Shown in pieces: positions 28,477-38,469 of a DNA stretch of 64,000 nt (its first letter is position 1; each line of letters begins with the position of its first letter). This DNA is from Methanothrix sp. (GTDB lineage: Archaea; Halobacteriota; Methanosarcinia; Methanotrichales; Methanotrichaceae): assembly GCF_024518575.1 (NCBI RefSeq), contig NZ_JANIHG010000004.1, positions 18,254-82,253 of the forward strand, given 5' to 3'. A program made the translations under genes and the position numbers. Below the pieces are notes generated by a model. The model saw only the letters and a program-made list of their open reading frames with translations, was not told the DNA's origin and ran no database searches.

Positions 28477-31400
28477 GTGATCGTCGAGGTTCCAGGACAG
28501 TACAACCCCAAGAATGTCGAGGATGAGGTCAGAGAGTTCTGGCAGAGAGAGGATACCTACCACAAGGTCAGAAGACTGAGGGCAGGTGGAAGGCGTTTCT
28601 TCTTCGTCGACGGCCCTCCGTACACAACCGGCAGGATCCACCTCGGCACAGCCTGGAACAAGGTGATCAAGGACTCGATTCTAAGATACATGTCCATGAG
28701 GGGGCATGAGCTCAAGGACCGGGCCGGCTGGGACATGCACGGCCTCCCGATAGAGGTTAAGGTCGAGGAGCACCTCGGATTCAGGAGCAAGAAGGATATC
28801 GAGACATATGGAGTGGACAGGTTCATCGAGCAGTGCAAGAGCTTCGCATTGAGACAGAAGGACGAGATGACTGAGCAGTTCAAGTCCCTGGGGGTATGGC
28901 TCGACTGGGACAACCCGTACATGACGCTGAAGAATGAGTACATAGAGGCAGCATGGTGGACGCTGAAGAGAGCGCATGAACGCGGACTGCTCGAGAGAGG
29001 CCTGAGGGTGGTGAACTGGTGCCCGAGGTGCCAGACAGCCATCGCCGACTCAGAGGTCGAGTACTGGGATGAGAGAGACCCATCGATATACGTCAAGTTC
29101 CCTGTGGAGGGTGAGGAGAACACATACATCGTGATATGGACCACAACACCCTGGACCATCCCCGCAAACGTCGCTGTGGCTGTTCATAAAGACTTCATGT
29201 ACTCAAAGGTTCGCGCCTGGCGCAGGGATGGCACTTACGAGATACTCATAATGGCAACAGATCTCATCGAGAATGTCCTGAAGCAGGGTAGGTATGTGGA
29301 TTACGAGATACTGGAGAGCATGAGGGGAGAGGATCTGCTCTCGCTGACGTACAGAAACCCGCTACAGGATCTGGTCCCACCGCAGAGGGATTTCGTCCAC
29401 GGAGTTCATCTTGCCGATTTTGTGACCGCTGAGAACACGGGAATCGTGCACATAGCCCCGGGCCACGGCCTCGAGGATTACGAGCTCGGCCTCGAGAAGA
29501 GGCTCCCGATATTCTGTCCGGTCGGGGAGGACGGAAGATACACATCAGAGGCAGGCGAGAAATACGAGGGGAAGTACGTCAGGGATGCAAACCCAGAGGT
29601 CGTGGAGGATCTCATGGACAGGGGCGCGCTTCTCGCGAGCGGAGAGCTCGTCCATCGCTACGGCCACTGCTGGAGGTGCAAGACGCCGATAATATTCATA
29701 GCTACAAGGCAGTGGTTCATCAGGATATCCGACCTCAGGGACCAGATGCTCCAGGAGATCGAGAGGGTCTCCTGGTACCCGGAGTGGGCGGGATCCGCTC
29801 GGTTCAAGGACTGGATATCGAACGCACGCGACTGGTGCATATCCAGGCAGCGGTACTGGGGGATACCCCTGCCGATATGGATCTGCAGGAGCTGCGGATC
29901 CATGGATGTCATCGGCACAGCCGCGGAGCTTGAGATGCGTGCAGGCCGGGCCGTGGAGGATCTGCACCGGCCCGCCGTGGATGATGTGAGGCTTAGATGC
30001 AGCTGCGGCGGCGAGATGGAGAGGGTGCCGGATGTCTTCGATGTGTGGTTCGACAGCGCTGTGGCATCATGGGCCACGCTGAACTTTCCGAGAGAGGATA
30101 AAGAGTTCAACGTCTGGTGGCCTGCGGACTTCATAACAGAGGGGCACGACCAGACCAGGGGCTGGTTCTACTCGCAGCTCGGCGCGAGCATGGTTGCATT
30201 CGGCAGAGCCCCGTATAAGAGCGTCCTCATGCACGGTTTCACGCTCGACGAGCAGGGAAGGAAGATGTCGAAGAGCATAGGGAACGTCGTGCATCCAGAG
30301 GATGTAGTTGAAAGATATGGCGCCGACACCCTGCGCTTCTACGTCCTCTCATCGAATGCACCCTGGGAGGACCTCCACTTCAGCTGGGAGGGGGCGATGA
30401 ATGTCAACCGTATGCTCAACATTCTCTGGAACGCCTACCGCTTCCCCCTGCCCTACATGATCCTGGACAAATTTGACATATCGAAGGCCGATACGAGCAG
30501 ATACAGCCTCAGGCCTGAGGACCGCTGGATCATCTCAAGGGTGAACTCGCTCGCAAAGGAGATCGAGGAGAACATGGCAGAGTACATGCTTCATAGAGTC
30601 ACAAGATCGCTGCAGGATTTCATCCTCGAGGATCTATCGAGATGGTACATCCAGCTTGTGCGCCCACGGACCTGGATCGAGACCGATGATCCGGACAAGC
30701 TCGCAGCCTATGCCACCCTATACACAGTCATGTCGAGCCTGGTGAAGCTCCTGGCGCCGTTCACACCGTTCCTTGCTGAGAGCATCTACCAGAACCTTGT
30801 TAGAGGTCTGGATCCAAGCGCCCTTGAGTCTGTCCACATGTGCGACTGGCCCGGGTACAGGGAGGATCTGATAGATAAAAGGCTCGAGGAGAGCATGCGC
30901 TACGTGAGGGAGATCTCGGAAGCGGTCTCCAATGCAAGACAGAAGGGCGGGAGAAAGCTCCGCTGGCCTGTCTCCAGGATAATGATCTCATCTGATGAGC
31001 AGCTTGATCTCAGGGATCTAGTCCATGTTCTCAGGACGCAGACCAACTCCAAGGATGTGATCGTTTTGCCTCCGGGAGAGAAGCCCGAGATGAACCTGGA
31101 GGTCTCTGTCGTCCAAAAGAAAATAGGGCCCGTATTCAAGGGAGAGTCGAGAGATGTGGTAGAGGCTATCACATCCATGAATCCGAGGGAGGTAAAGCGG
31201 ATCATCGAGAGCGGAGCGCCCCTTGAGTGGAAGGGCAAAAGCTACATGATCACAGGCGAGATGGTAGAGTTCCGCGAGATACCTCCTGCGAACCTCATAC
31301 CTGCAGAGTTCTCGAAGGGCATCGTGTACGTGGACATAACGCTCACCGACGAACTCAAAGCAGAGGGGTACGCGCGCGAGATAATACGGAGGATACAGGA

Positions 31401-31626
31401 TATGAGGAAGGATCTGGATCTGAAGGTGGATGAGATGATCCGGGTCTCCGTCGCGCTGGACAGCAGTGAGGTTCTGGGACTCGTATCAGGCTGGAAGGAC
31501 CACATAAGCAGCGAGGTCAGGGCGACTCTTTTAAGAATGGGAAATGATATAGATATTGAGGGAGAACTCACCAAGGACTGGGAGGTGGACGGCGTAAATA
31601 TAAGGGTCTCAGTGGCAAGAGCCTGA
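28477..31626 (+). CDS. ileS: Isoleucyl-tRNA synthetase
   Basis: A 1049-aa class Ia synthetase of the archaeal/eukaryotic type. The HIGH motif reads HLGT (residue 54 onward) and KMSKS is intact near residue 596 (GRKMSKSIGNVV). The CP1 editing domain is in between (TTTPWTIPANVAVAV). The Cys pair motifs NWCPRC (about residue 185) and WICRSCG are zinc sites seen in this group. The GTG at 28477 is chosen because GGAGG lies 7 bp before it and family proteins begin IVEVPGQYNP; a frame reaching 28444 adds 11 residues. Normal length. Confidence 0.96.
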   Translation: MIVEVPGQYNPKNVEDEVREFWQREDTYHKVRRLRAGGRRFFFVDGPPYTTGRIHLGTAWNKVIKDSILRYMSMRGHELKDRAGWDMHGLPIEVKVEEHLGFRSKKDIETYGVDRFIEQCKSFALRQKDEMTEQFKSLGVWLDWDNPYMTLKNEYIEAAWWTLKRAHERGLLERGLRVVNWCPRCQTAIADSEVEYWDERDPSIYVKFPVEGEENTYIVIWTTTPWTIPANVAVAVHKDFMYSKVRAWRRDGTYEILIMATDLIENVLKQGRYVDYEILESMRGEDLLSLTYRNPLQDLVPPQRDFVHGVHLADFVTAENTGIVHIAPGHGLEDYELGLEKRLPIFCPVGEDGRYTSEAGEKYEGKYVRDANPEVVEDLMDRGALLASGELVHRYGHCWRCKTPIIFIATRQWFIRISDLRDQMLQEIERVSWYPEWAGSARFKDWISNARDWCISRQRYWGIPLPIWICRSCGSMDVIGTAAELEMRAGRAVEDLHRPAVDDVRLRCSCGGEMERVPDVFDVWFDSAVASWATLNFPREDKEFNVWWPADFITEGHDQTRGWFYSQLGASMVAFGRAPYKSVLMHGFTLDEQGRKMSKSIGNVVHPEDVVERYGADTLRFYVLSSNAPWEDLHFSWEGAMNVNRMLNILWNAYRFPLPYMILDKFDISKADTSRYSLRPEDRWIISRVNSLAKEIEENMAEYMLHRVTRSLQDFILEDLSRWYIQLVRPRTWIETDDPDKLAAYATLYTVMSSLVKLLAPFTPFLAESIYQNLVRGLDPSALESVHMCDWPGYREDLIDKRLEESMRYVREISEAVSNARQKGGRKLRWPVSRIMISSDEQLDLRDLVHVLRTQTNSKDVIVLPPGEKPEMNLEVSVVQKKIGPVFKGESRDVVEAITSMNPREVKRIIESGAPLEWKGKSYMITGEMVEFREIPPANLIPAEFSKGIVYVDITLTDELKAEGYAREIIRRIQDMRKDLDLKVDEMIRVSVALDSSEVLGLVSGWKDHISSEVRATLLRMGNDIDIEGELTKDWEVDGVNIRVSVARA

Positions 31627-31669
31627 CCCCCGTGCGAAGCGAGATCTCCCTTCTCTGAGAGGAACTCAA

Positions 31670-32152
31670 ATGTCAGATGAATATGAAGATGCTGGTGAGG
31701 ATAGCGTTGTGCCTGTGCGCGTGAAGGGTGTTTACATAGCAGAGACGCTTGGCGGAAACCCCTCACCCGTGGTCCTACTCGAGGACGAGAGATCGCGGAT
31801 AGTCCCGATATTCGTCGGGCTCTCAGAGGCGATATCCATCCACAACGCCCTCTCCGGGGAGGTCTCGCCCAGGCCGATGACCCACGATCTCTTCATATCT
31901 GTCCTCGAGTGCCTGGAGGCGACGATCTCTGATGTGCTAATAGACGACCTCGAGGGGGGCATATACTATGCCAGGCTCTCGCTCGTGCATGGCACCAAGA
32001 GGAGCGAGCTCGATGCACGGCCGAGCGACTGTCTGGCGCTGGCGATAAGGGCCAAGGCGCCGATCCACATCCAGGAGAGGATCATAGAGATCTCGGGAAT
32101 GGACAGGAGTGAGATGGAAGGTTTCAGGCGTCTCGACAGCTACATGCACTGA
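31670..32152 (+). CDS. Bifunctional nuclease (BFN/DUF151) domain protein
   Basis: A 160-aa protein carrying one DUF151 domain from about residue 16: VKGVYIAETLGGNPSPVVLLEDE, VPIFVGLSEAISI, RPMTHDLF and the ARPSDCLALAIRAKAPI signature. Relatives were named for DNase and RNase activity in plants, while their prokaryotic roles are not settled. AGAGGAA precedes its ATG. It lies between ileS and the RNase Z gene on the same strand and may be co-transcribed. Confidence 0.85.
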   Translation: MSDEYEDAGEDSVVPVRVKGVYIAETLGGNPSPVVLLEDERSRIVPIFVGLSEAISIHNALSGEVSPRPMTHDLFISVLECLEATISDVLIDDLEGGIYYARLSLVHGTKRSELDARPSDCLALAIRAKAPIHIQERIIEISGMDRSEMEGFRRLDSYMH

Positions 32153-32167
32153 TATGATGGTGATCTT

Positions 32168-33085
32168 TTGCTGCAGGTTATCTTTCTGGGTACAGCTGGC
32201 TCTCTGCCCACGCCTGACAGGAGCTTGCCGGCCATTCTTGTGAACCGGGAGGGCGATCTTCTTCTCTTCGATTGCGGTGAGGGCACTCAGAGACAGATGA
32301 TGATCGCGAGGACAGGCATGATGCGGTTGAGCCACATATTCTTGACACACCTTCATGCTGACCACATACTTGGTATACCCGGACTCCTGGAGACCATGGC
32401 GTTCCAAGGAAGGGAGAATCCGCTCGTGATAGCCGGCCCTCCGCGCACGGCAAGGATGGTGAGCATCCTGAACGGGCTTGGATGCTGCGTGCGGGATTTC
32501 GAGATCAGGGTGCTGGAGATGAGGCCGGGGGATTCTGTGCGGATGAGCGGGTACACTGTAACAGCGATCGCAACCCAGCACAGCGTGCCGAGCCTGGGGT
32601 ATGTGCTGCTCGAGGACATGCGGCCCGGAAGGTTCAACAGGGAGCGCGCTATAGAGATCGGTGTTCCTGTTGGTCCTCTCTTCGGAAGGCTCCAGAGGGG
32701 GGAGAGCGTGGAGATCGACGGCAGGGTGGTCAGGCCTGAGGACGTCCTGGGCGCTCCCAGGCCCGGCAGGAAGATCGTATACAGCGGGGACACCAGGCCG
32801 ACTAATGAGATAGAGGAGGCGAGCAGGAACGCAGACCTGCTCATACACGATGGCGCTCTGGCAGATGATATGATCGACTGGGCGGTGGAGACGAAGCACA
32901 CAACCGCAGGAGAGGCTGCTGCGCTCGCCGCAAGGGCCGGTGTGAGAAGACTTGTCCTGACGCATATAAGCTCCAGGTACTCTGAGGATACGACGCCGCT
33001 TCTGAACGATGCCCGAAAGATATTTCCCGAGACTATGATAGCATCGGATCTGATGAGGATCGAAGTTCCTCTCCGGGACGCGTGA
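32168..33085 (+). CDS. rnz: Ribonuclease Z (tRNA 3'-end processing)
   Basis: A 305-aa metallo-beta-lactamase-fold endonuclease that cuts 3' trailers from pre-tRNAs lacking encoded CCA, as is the case for the tRNA-Leu here. The zinc motif HLHADH is at residues 61-66. PTPDRSLPAILV, GEGTQRQM, the flexible-arm region (GRFNRERAIEIGVPVGPLFGRLQ), YSGDTRP and KHTTAGEAA follow in the usual order. The start is a TTG 15 bp after the upstream stop; no in-frame ATG fits the family N-terminus (LQVIFLGTAGS). Confidence 0.94.
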   Translation: MLQVIFLGTAGSLPTPDRSLPAILVNREGDLLLFDCGEGTQRQMMIARTGMMRLSHIFLTHLHADHILGIPGLLETMAFQGRENPLVIAGPPRTARMVSILNGLGCCVRDFEIRVLEMRPGDSVRMSGYTVTAIATQHSVPSLGYVLLEDMRPGRFNRERAIEIGVPVGPLFGRLQRGESVEIDGRVVRPEDVLGAPRPGRKIVYSGDTRPTNEIEEASRNADLLIHDGALADDMIDWAVETKHTTAGEAAALAARAGVRRLVLTHISSRYSEDTTPLLNDARKIFPETMIASDLMRIEVPLRDA

Positions 33086-33264
33086 AGAGCCATTGGCTGG
33101 GGCACAAATCTGCTGGAAGCATGCATTGAGGACGAATGCGATGCCTGTTCCATGCATACACGCCGAAACCCCGTGAGCCTGGAGTCAGACACCTGGCGGC
33201 GCACAGATCCTAAGCATCGCTGCTGCAGGAATCCTTATAGTATCCCATCATCATCTTCTCGCAG

Positions 33265-33930
33265 ATGATCAAACGAATTCCCTCAGGATGCAAGAGCATC
33301 GATGATCTCCTAGGTGGCGGGTTCGAGGCCGGAATAATAACACAGATTTACGGCGAATCCGGTACTGGAAAGACCAACATAGTGATACAGCTATCTGTGC
33401 AGACCGTTAGGCTCGGATCGCGTGTGATATTCATAGACACCGAGGGATTCTCTCCAGACAGGTTCGTCCAGATCGCTGGGGAGAACGCGAAGGAGATCGC
33501 CTCGAAGATCGTGGTCTTCCAGCCGCTCAGCCTCGAGCAGCAGCACATGGCGATAAGGGACGCATCCAGAATCGCCGGGGAGGGGTTCGGGCTTATTGTT
33601 CTTGATTCCGCGACATCTCTCTACAGAGCGGCTCTGGAATCGACGGACAACCGTCAGATCAAGAGATCGCTGACATCTCAGCTCTCAGAGCTCCAGGAGA
33701 TCGCCAGAAGGCACAGCATACCGGTGGTGATAACGAATCAGGTTTATATGGATATCGACACTGGCATCCTCAGACCTGTGGGGGGCACATCTATGGAGCA
33801 CCTCTGCAAGGCGATACTCGCGCTGGAGAGGCTGGGCGAGGGGAGGAGGCGAATGCGTGTGGTGAAACACAGGTCGCAGCCTGAGGGGGAGGTTGCGGAA
33901 TTTCTGATAACATCCAGCGGTTTGATCTGA
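33265..33930 (+). CDS. radB: DNA repair and recombination protein RadB
   Basis: A 221-aa RecA-fold protein, the archaeal RadA paralogue that lacks the N-terminal helix-hairpin-helix domain. Walker A GESGTGKT is at residues 30-37, Walker B is LIVLDSAT near 115, and the loop 2 region NQVYMDIDTG...PVGGTSMEH is typical. It helps RadA-mediated strand exchange. TATAGTAT about 28 bp before the ATG suggests a leaderless transcript of its own. Confidence 0.94.
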   Translation: MIKRIPSGCKSIDDLLGGGFEAGIITQIYGESGTGKTNIVIQLSVQTVRLGSRVIFIDTEGFSPDRFVQIAGENAKEIASKIVVFQPLSLEQQHMAIRDASRIAGEGFGLIVLDSATSLYRAALESTDNRQIKRSLTSQLSELQEIARRHSIPVVITNQVYMDIDTGILRPVGGTSMEHLCKAILALERLGEGRRRMRVVKHRSQPEGEVAEFLITSSGLI

Positions 33931-34065
33931 TTCCAAGCTGTCTTTTTAAAGAAACTCAGCGTAACGATCATCTGAAGCAGCCGGCATTATTCTTTTCTGA
34001 GGAAAACGATGGCAAACGCCCCATTCTGTTCAAGATGCCGGGGGCCTTTAGCATGCTGCAGGCTC

Positions 34066-34410
34066 TCATTTCAGCTGTTCGACCTCTATCACGCGGAGCG
34101 GGACGGATCCCAGAGCCTTTCCGATCATCGCCTTTGCGATCCTTCCTGCGTGCTCCTCGCTCTCCGCATTGAATATCTTTATCTCGAATATCAGGCCGAC
34201 CAGGGCGGTTCCCGCAACGAGTAGAACCCCTTCAAGCGGCTCCTCGCAGCTAGGGCAGTAGCTCTGGCCGACCTCGACCTCGACGTACTCCATGCCGCTC
34301 TGGTTTAGCCTCTTGCCAGCCTCTGAGATCGCCACACCGATGGCATCATCAGCAGACTTCACATCCCTGACTATCCACGCCCCCTCAAGGGTTACCAAGA
34401 AGTTGGACAT
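34066..34410 (-). CDS. UPF0212/DUF555 family protein
   Basis: A 114-aa archaeal protein of unknown function. It begins [19 protein letters not shown] and carries the CxxC pair [12 protein letters not shown] near residue 55, then a hydrophobic stretch ([19 protein letters not shown]). The open frame extends upstream to 34578, but that part overlaps the divergent neighbour and lacks family features, so the ATG at 34410 is used. Family members are widespread in methanogens. Confidence 0.85.
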   Translation of the reverse strand: MSNFLVTLEGAWIVRDVKSADDAIGVAISEAGKRLNQSGMEYVEVEVGQSYCPSCEEPLEGVLLVAGTALVGLIFEIKIFNAESEEHAGRIAKAMIGKALGSVPLRVIEVEQLK

Positions 34411-34475
34411 CTCATCCCCCTCGAGAGCGATAAGGATATCTAAGTTGCGGGTCAGAGAAACAAAAGGTGATACAG

Positions 34476-34748
34476 ATGATCCAGATACCAGGCAGAGTCG
34501 GAAAGAGCTCTGGAATGCCGCTGAGCACAGAGAAGGAGTTCGAGCAGGAGATATACGTAACGCGCGGAGAGATGGCAAACTTCATTCGCGAGCTGGCATC
34601 TGCGATCGAGGCTGGCGGCAGGGTTGATCTCTCAAGAGACGACTGGACGCTGGGCGTCACTCCCATGGAGCCCCTGAAGATCGAGATACAGTACAAGGGG
34701 AACAAGAGGGAGATTGAGATCCAGCTGAAGCTTAAGGAGTTACCGTAA
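34476..34748 (+). CDS. Amphi-Trp domain protein
   Basis: A 90-aa protein with one amphi-Trp domain: a charged start ([27 protein letters not shown]), then [21 protein letters not shown] and an alternating strand [13 protein letters not shown]. The function of the domain is unknown. The ATG at 34476 follows AAAGGTGAT with suitable spacing; a GTG at 34467 lies inside that RBS. It diverges from the DUF555 gene, sharing a 65-bp promoter region. Confidence 0.75.
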   Translation: MIQIPGRVGKSSGMPLSTEKEFEQEIYVTRGEMANFIRELASAIEAGGRVDLSRDDWTLGVTPMEPLKIEIQYKGNKREIEIQLKLKELP

Positions 34749-34973
34749 GCGCTGCAGAGCCTGCTGGCTGCAGAACAGAGCATATGCACGGGATCGGCCT
34801 GCCGAAATCGCATCACATGTGCAGGCCGGATTCCGGCGCAATCTCATGCAGGAAGCCCGCACCTGCGGTGTCCAATGTGCTGTACCATCGCCATATGGCG
34901 TGGATCCGCGTGTGGATACACCCGGCAGACTACTAAAGATATTTTTAGATTGTGCGCTGCACACTCACATCCG

Positions 34974-35105
34974 CACTAACATGCTGTGTTGAATAATTAA
35001 GAGTTCTAAGGTCGAAAGCTATCGATTTTTACTAGAATTGCAATTCGTATGAATCCAGCCTCTACTATCGGATTCTCAAACATTATTCAACACGGCACAC
35101 TAACA
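34974..35105 (+). mobile_element. 116-bp inverted-repeat element, copy 1, with target duplication
   Basis: The element occupies 34982-35097. Its ends TGCTGTGTTGAATAAT and ATTATTCAACACGGCA are inverted repeats with one mismatch. The exact 8-bp duplication CACTAACA flanks it (34974-34981 and 35098-35105), direct evidence of insertion. The interior includes a short palindrome GAATTGCAATTC near its centre. It has no ORF and belongs to subfamily A. It lies just after the universal stress gene's 3' end. Confidence 0.92.
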
Positions 35106-35128
35106 TAAAATTATAAAAATAGGAAAGC

Positions 35129-35986
35129 TCAGTAAATCGCGATCTTGGAGCTTCTCAGAATGAGGACAGGCCTGCTTGCCGTATTTGCCACCCCATATGC
35201 TGTGCTTCCGATCCTGCCCTTCTTGATAGCGGTTGCACCCTGTGAGCTCATCGCGATCAGGGAGACATCCTCCTCAGCTGCAACGGATCTTATCTGCTCG
35301 CAGGCCTCGCCGACCACGACCTTTGTGCTCACATTTAAACCGCCTTTTCTGAGCTCCGCCGCGACCTCATTCAGACGCTCCGTGCCGTATTGGACCGCGG
35401 AGTCGATCTCCTCCTGTGTCTCGCCTCTGGAGACCACATGAAGCAGCATCAGCTCGCCGATCCCGCTTATGTTCTTCAGGAACGATAGCGCTGCCTCGGC
35501 CGGCTGGGAGAAGTCTGTCGGATAAAGCACCTTGTGCAGCAGCCTCGCGCAGTATATGCCGACCGGCTTTCCCTCCATCATCCTGTATCTCATCAGAAGG
35601 AGATGCGTGTTGCCGTAGCGCAGAACGTTCCTGGAGACGCTTCCAAGGAGCACGCTCTCGATCAGGCTCTTGCCTCTTGCACCCATCGCTATCAGAGAGA
35701 CATTCTCCTCATCTGCCACCTTCTGTATGGCGCTCGCCACCTCCCCCTCCAGGACGGAGACCGCCCTCACCTTGACGTTCATTCCCTGCAGGGGGGCCGC
35801 CTCGCCCTCCAGCCTCTTCTCCGCCTCCCTTATCTCCGCAACCGGGTCCCAGACCCTGGCAAGCGGATCCCTGCTGATGACATGAAGGAGGACAACGTCC
35901 TTCACACCCGGTATCTGACCAGCGCACTCTACGACCTTTCTCGCATGCTTAGAAAAGTCCGTGGGGATCAATATCTTCTCAAACAT
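35129..35986 (-). CDS. Universal stress protein with two UspA domains
   Basis: A 285-aa tandem UspA protein. Domain 1 starts ILIPTDFSKHARK and ends with the nucleotide-binding motif GARGKSLIESVLLGSVS, a clean G-2x-G-9x-G-S/T. Domain 2 starts VLYPTDFSQPAEAALSF; in its motif SSQGATAIKKGRIGST the first Gly is Ser, so ATP binding by that half may be altered. The second of two adjacent ATGs is chosen because GGTGA lies at proper spacing; the frame could extend to 36034. Such proteins respond to stress and starvation. Confidence 0.88.
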   Translation of the reverse strand: MFEKILIPTDFSKHARKVVECAGQIPGVKDVVLLHVISRDPLARVWDPVAEIREAEKRLEGEAAPLQGMNVKVRAVSVLEGEVASAIQKVADEENVSLIAMGARGKSLIESVLLGSVSRNVLRYGNTHLLLMRYRMMEGKPVGIYCARLLHKVLYPTDFSQPAEAALSFLKNISGIGELMLLHVVSRGETQEEIDSAVQYGTERLNEVAAELRKGGLNVSTKVVVGEACEQIRSVAAEEDVSLIAMSSQGATAIKKGRIGSTAYGVANTASRPVLILRSSKIAIY

Positions 35987-36189
35987 CATATTCACCAGGC
36001 TTTCACATCTTTCTGCAAAGCTGCACATAATCAATCTATGTCTTTACCTTTATTAGTTTTGCCGGCACTGAAGATCGATCCTGATTGTTCATGCGCTCAC
36101 ATTAAACTTGATTCCCGACAAGCCAGATCGTAAATCCATCGCGAGAGGTCCTGCATGTGGCCTCTGGGCGGTGAGATGTGCAGCTTGTA

Positions 36190-37200
36190 TCACCAGACAC
36201 CCGGGATCTGTGTACCGCACCTGGGGCACCGGCCATCGACTATGCTGTTGAGCGTCACGCGGTATGCGAAACGCTCGATCAGAAGCTCGCCGCAGTTGTG
36301 GCAGTGCGTGTTCTCCCCCTCGCCAGGGATGTTCCCCGCGTAGATGTAGCGGATGCCCGCATCTCTGCCGATAGCCATGGCCCTTCGGATCGTGGCTGCG
36401 CTCGTTGGCGGCGCATCTCTGAGCTTGTATGTGGGATGGAAGGCTGAGACATGCCATGGCATATCGACGCTCACTCCTGCGAGAAACTCGGCTATCTCCC
36501 TCAGCTGTTTATCAGAGTCGTTGTAGCCGGGAATCACCAGAGTTGTTACCTCTGTCCAGACGCCAAGCTTCGGAAAGAGCTCGATGTTTCTCTTCACGGG
36601 CTCCACTCTGGCGCTGCATATCTTTCTGTAGAACTCATCATCGCCCTTAAGATCGATGTTGATCGCGTCCAGGTATGGAGCAATCGCCCTCGCAGCCTCT
36701 TCAGTCATGTAGCCGTTGCTGACGAAGTTGTTCTTGAGCCCGAACTCCTTCGCCTCAACAGCGGTATCGAGCGCAAACTCGAAGAATATCGTCGGCTCTG
36801 TATACGTGTAGGATATCGATTGAACTCCAGACTCCAGGGCCTCCGCGACGATATCCTCGGGAGCTCTTTCGCTGCCGATGATCATGCCCCGGTCCACGGG
36901 CATCTGGGAGATATCAGCGTTCTGGCAGTGTCTGCACTTGAAGTTGCAGCCAACCGTGGCGATCGAGTAGCTCCTGCTGCCCGGCTGGAAGTGGAACAGA
37001 GGCTTTTTCTCCACAGGATCGACATGCTCAGCCACAATCTTGCCATAAACGAGCGAGTAGAGGGTCCCGTCGATGTTCTCCCTGACACCGCAGATGCCCC
37101 TGCGACCAGGATGAATCCTGCAGTTGTGGTTGCAGAGGTTGCATCTGACATCGCCGCCCTCAAGCCTCTCGTAAAACATGGCCTCTTTCATGTCAGCCAT
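36190..37200 (-). CDS. amrS: AmmeMemoRadiSam-type radical SAM enzyme (AmrS)
   Basis: A 336-aa radical SAM protein. The cluster motif CNFKCRHC is at C85, C89 and C92. An N-terminal Cys group (C20, C23, C27, C37) matches the AmrS family, which usually pairs with Memo and AMMECR1 proteins; neither is in this window. A C-terminal zinc ribbon CHNC...CPRC (residues about 308-330) is present. The substrate of the system is unknown, though protein or RNA modification has been proposed. A second protein with the same N-terminal Cys pattern lies at 50.3 kb. An inverted-repeat element sits about 150 bp upstream. Confidence 0.85.
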   Translation of the reverse strand: MADMKEAMFYERLEGGDVRCNLCNHNCRIHPGRRGICGVRENIDGTLYSLVYGKIVAEHVDPVEKKPLFHFQPGSRSYSIATVGCNFKCRHCQNADISQMPVDRGMIIGSERAPEDIVAEALESGVQSISYTYTEPTIFFEFALDTAVEAKEFGLKNNFVSNGYMTEEAARAIAPYLDAINIDLKGDDEFYRKICSARVEPVKRNIELFPKLGVWTEVTTLVIPGYNDSDKQLREIAEFLAGVSVDMPWHVSAFHPTYKLRDAPPTSAATIRRAMAIGRDAGIRYIYAGNIPGEGENTHCHNCGELLIERFAYRVTLNSIVDGRCPRCGTQIPGVW

Positions 37201-37338
37201 GATAATAGGTAAACGTCCTCTTAAATTATATACTCTCCTGAGAGGCTCTGGATCTCAGAGAGGTGCAGCATGAGATCTGCTGCGCCAATAAGTCCCTGAT
37301 AACAGCGATCTATCCAATCCAAGCACGGAAGATCGGTT

Positions 37339-37470
37339 GAATCAGATGCTGTGTCGAATAATTAAGAGCTGTAAGGCCGATAGCTATCGATTTTTACTAG
37401 GATTGAAATTCGTATGAATCCGGCCTCTGCTATCGGATTCTCAAACATTGTTCAACACAGCAGAATCAGA
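37339..37470 (+). mobile_element. 116-bp inverted-repeat element, copy 2, with target duplication
   Basis: The element occupies 37347-37462 with ends TGCTGTGTCGAATAAT and ATTGTTCAACACAGCA. The exact 8-bp duplication GAATCAGA flanks it (37339-37346 and 37463-37470). The interior is nearly the same as copy 1 (subfamily A). It lies between the start of amrS and the end of the coiled-coil gene. Confidence 0.92.
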
Positions 37471-37503
37471 TTAAGGGGCCCTATATGAGTTCCTGCAGAG
37501 ATT

Positions 37504-37830
37504 CTAACCCCTAACAGCCCTTCTCCAGAGCTTTTCCGCTTTGTCCGGGATCGACTCTATCTGCTCGTGGATATCGAGACGGTGCTTAATGTCAGCTGCT
37601 TTTATGCGGAGCTCCACAGACTCGCGCATGAGCTCCCTGGCCTTTGTCCTCAGCTCTTCAGACTCGATCCAGAGGGCCTCCGCCTGCTCCGGGTCGAGCT
37701 GCCGCATATCCACAGACCTCTTCCGGAGCGAATCTGATTCCTCTATAGCAGATGCTGACTCTGCTCTCAGCTGCTCAGAGCGCTTCAGGAGATCCTCCAT
37801 CTCCCTGCGCATCTCATCGTAGCTTTTCAC
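37504..37830 (-). CDS. Hypothetical coiled-coil protein
   Basis: A 108-aa, highly charged protein predicted to be almost wholly helical (LLKRSEQLRAESASAIEESD, ESEELRTKARELMRESVELR), with heptad-like spacing of Leu and Glu/Arg and no Cys. No enzyme motif is seen. It lies 31 bp upstream of pdxT on the same strand and may be co-transcribed with the pyridoxal phosphate gene. Function unknown. Confidence 0.6.
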   Translation of the reverse strand: MKSYDEMRREMEDLLKRSEQLRAESASAIEESDSLRKRSVDMRQLDPEQAEALWIESEELRTKARELMRESVELRIKAADIKHRLDIHEQIESIPDKAEKLWRRAVRG

Positions 37831-37860
37831 AGCAAACCTGCCATCGAATATATGACCACC

Positions 37861-38424
37861 TCAGCCCATCTCCAAGAGCATCCTGTGGAAACGGAGATCC
37901 TCTGTGAGCTCAGGATGAAACGCAAGACCTATGAGGTTCCTCTGCCGGACTGCGACCGTGCGGCCGCCAAAGCGCGCGATCTCCTGCACCCCCTCTCCGC
38001 ATCTCAGGACGACGGGCGCGCGGATGAAGACCGCCCTGTACGGCCTGTCGAATCCTGCCACATCTATCTCAGCCTCGAACGACTCGCGCTGCGGGCCGAA
38101 GGCGTTTCTTCCCACAGAGATATCAATCAGCCCCAGGGGTCTGACATCGCCTGCGTCGATCTCCTTCGCGGCGAGCACGAGCCCTGCGCATGTCGCGAGC
38201 ACTGGCACATCATTTGCAGCCGCCTGCTTGATCTCAGCTGCTATTCCTGTCCTCTCGAGCTGCCTGCCGATAGTTGTGCTCTCGCCTCCAGGCATCACTA
38301 TGCCAGAGCATGTGGGTATAACGCCCGCACGCCGTACTGCGACAGCCTGGCCGCCTGCTGCCTCTACGGCGCTGATGTGCTCCGATACATCTCCCTGGAG
38401 GGCTATGACCCCTATCCTCCTCAC
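37861..38424 (-). CDS. pdxT: Pyridoxal 5'-phosphate synthase, glutaminase subunit PdxT
   Basis: A 187-aa class I glutamine amidotransferase that supplies ammonia to PdxS. The nucleophile is C79 in VLATCAG, and the His/Glu of the triad are H170 and E172 in FHPELTED. The oxyanion motif PGGESTT is at residues 45-51. It is encoded downstream of pdxS on the same strand, separated by 45 bp, making the usual two-subunit complex for vitamin B6 synthesis. Confidence 0.95.
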   Translation of the reverse strand: MRRIGVIALQGDVSEHISAVEAAGGQAVAVRRAGVIPTCSGIVMPGGESTTIGRQLERTGIAAEIKQAAANDVPVLATCAGLVLAAKEIDAGDVRPLGLIDISVGRNAFGPQRESFEAEIDVAGFDRPYRAVFIRAPVVLRCGEGVQEIARFGGRTVAVRQRNLIGLAFHPELTEDLRFHRMLLEMG

Positions 38425-38469
38425 GTTACCTCCCGGGCAGAAGCCCCGGGCTCTTGCGGAAGAGCCGGC

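Noticed and set aside
34982..35097. The 116-bp repeats as CRISPR or tandem repeats
   Set aside because: They are dispersed, face both ways, have terminal inverted repeats and each has its own 8-bp flanking duplication.
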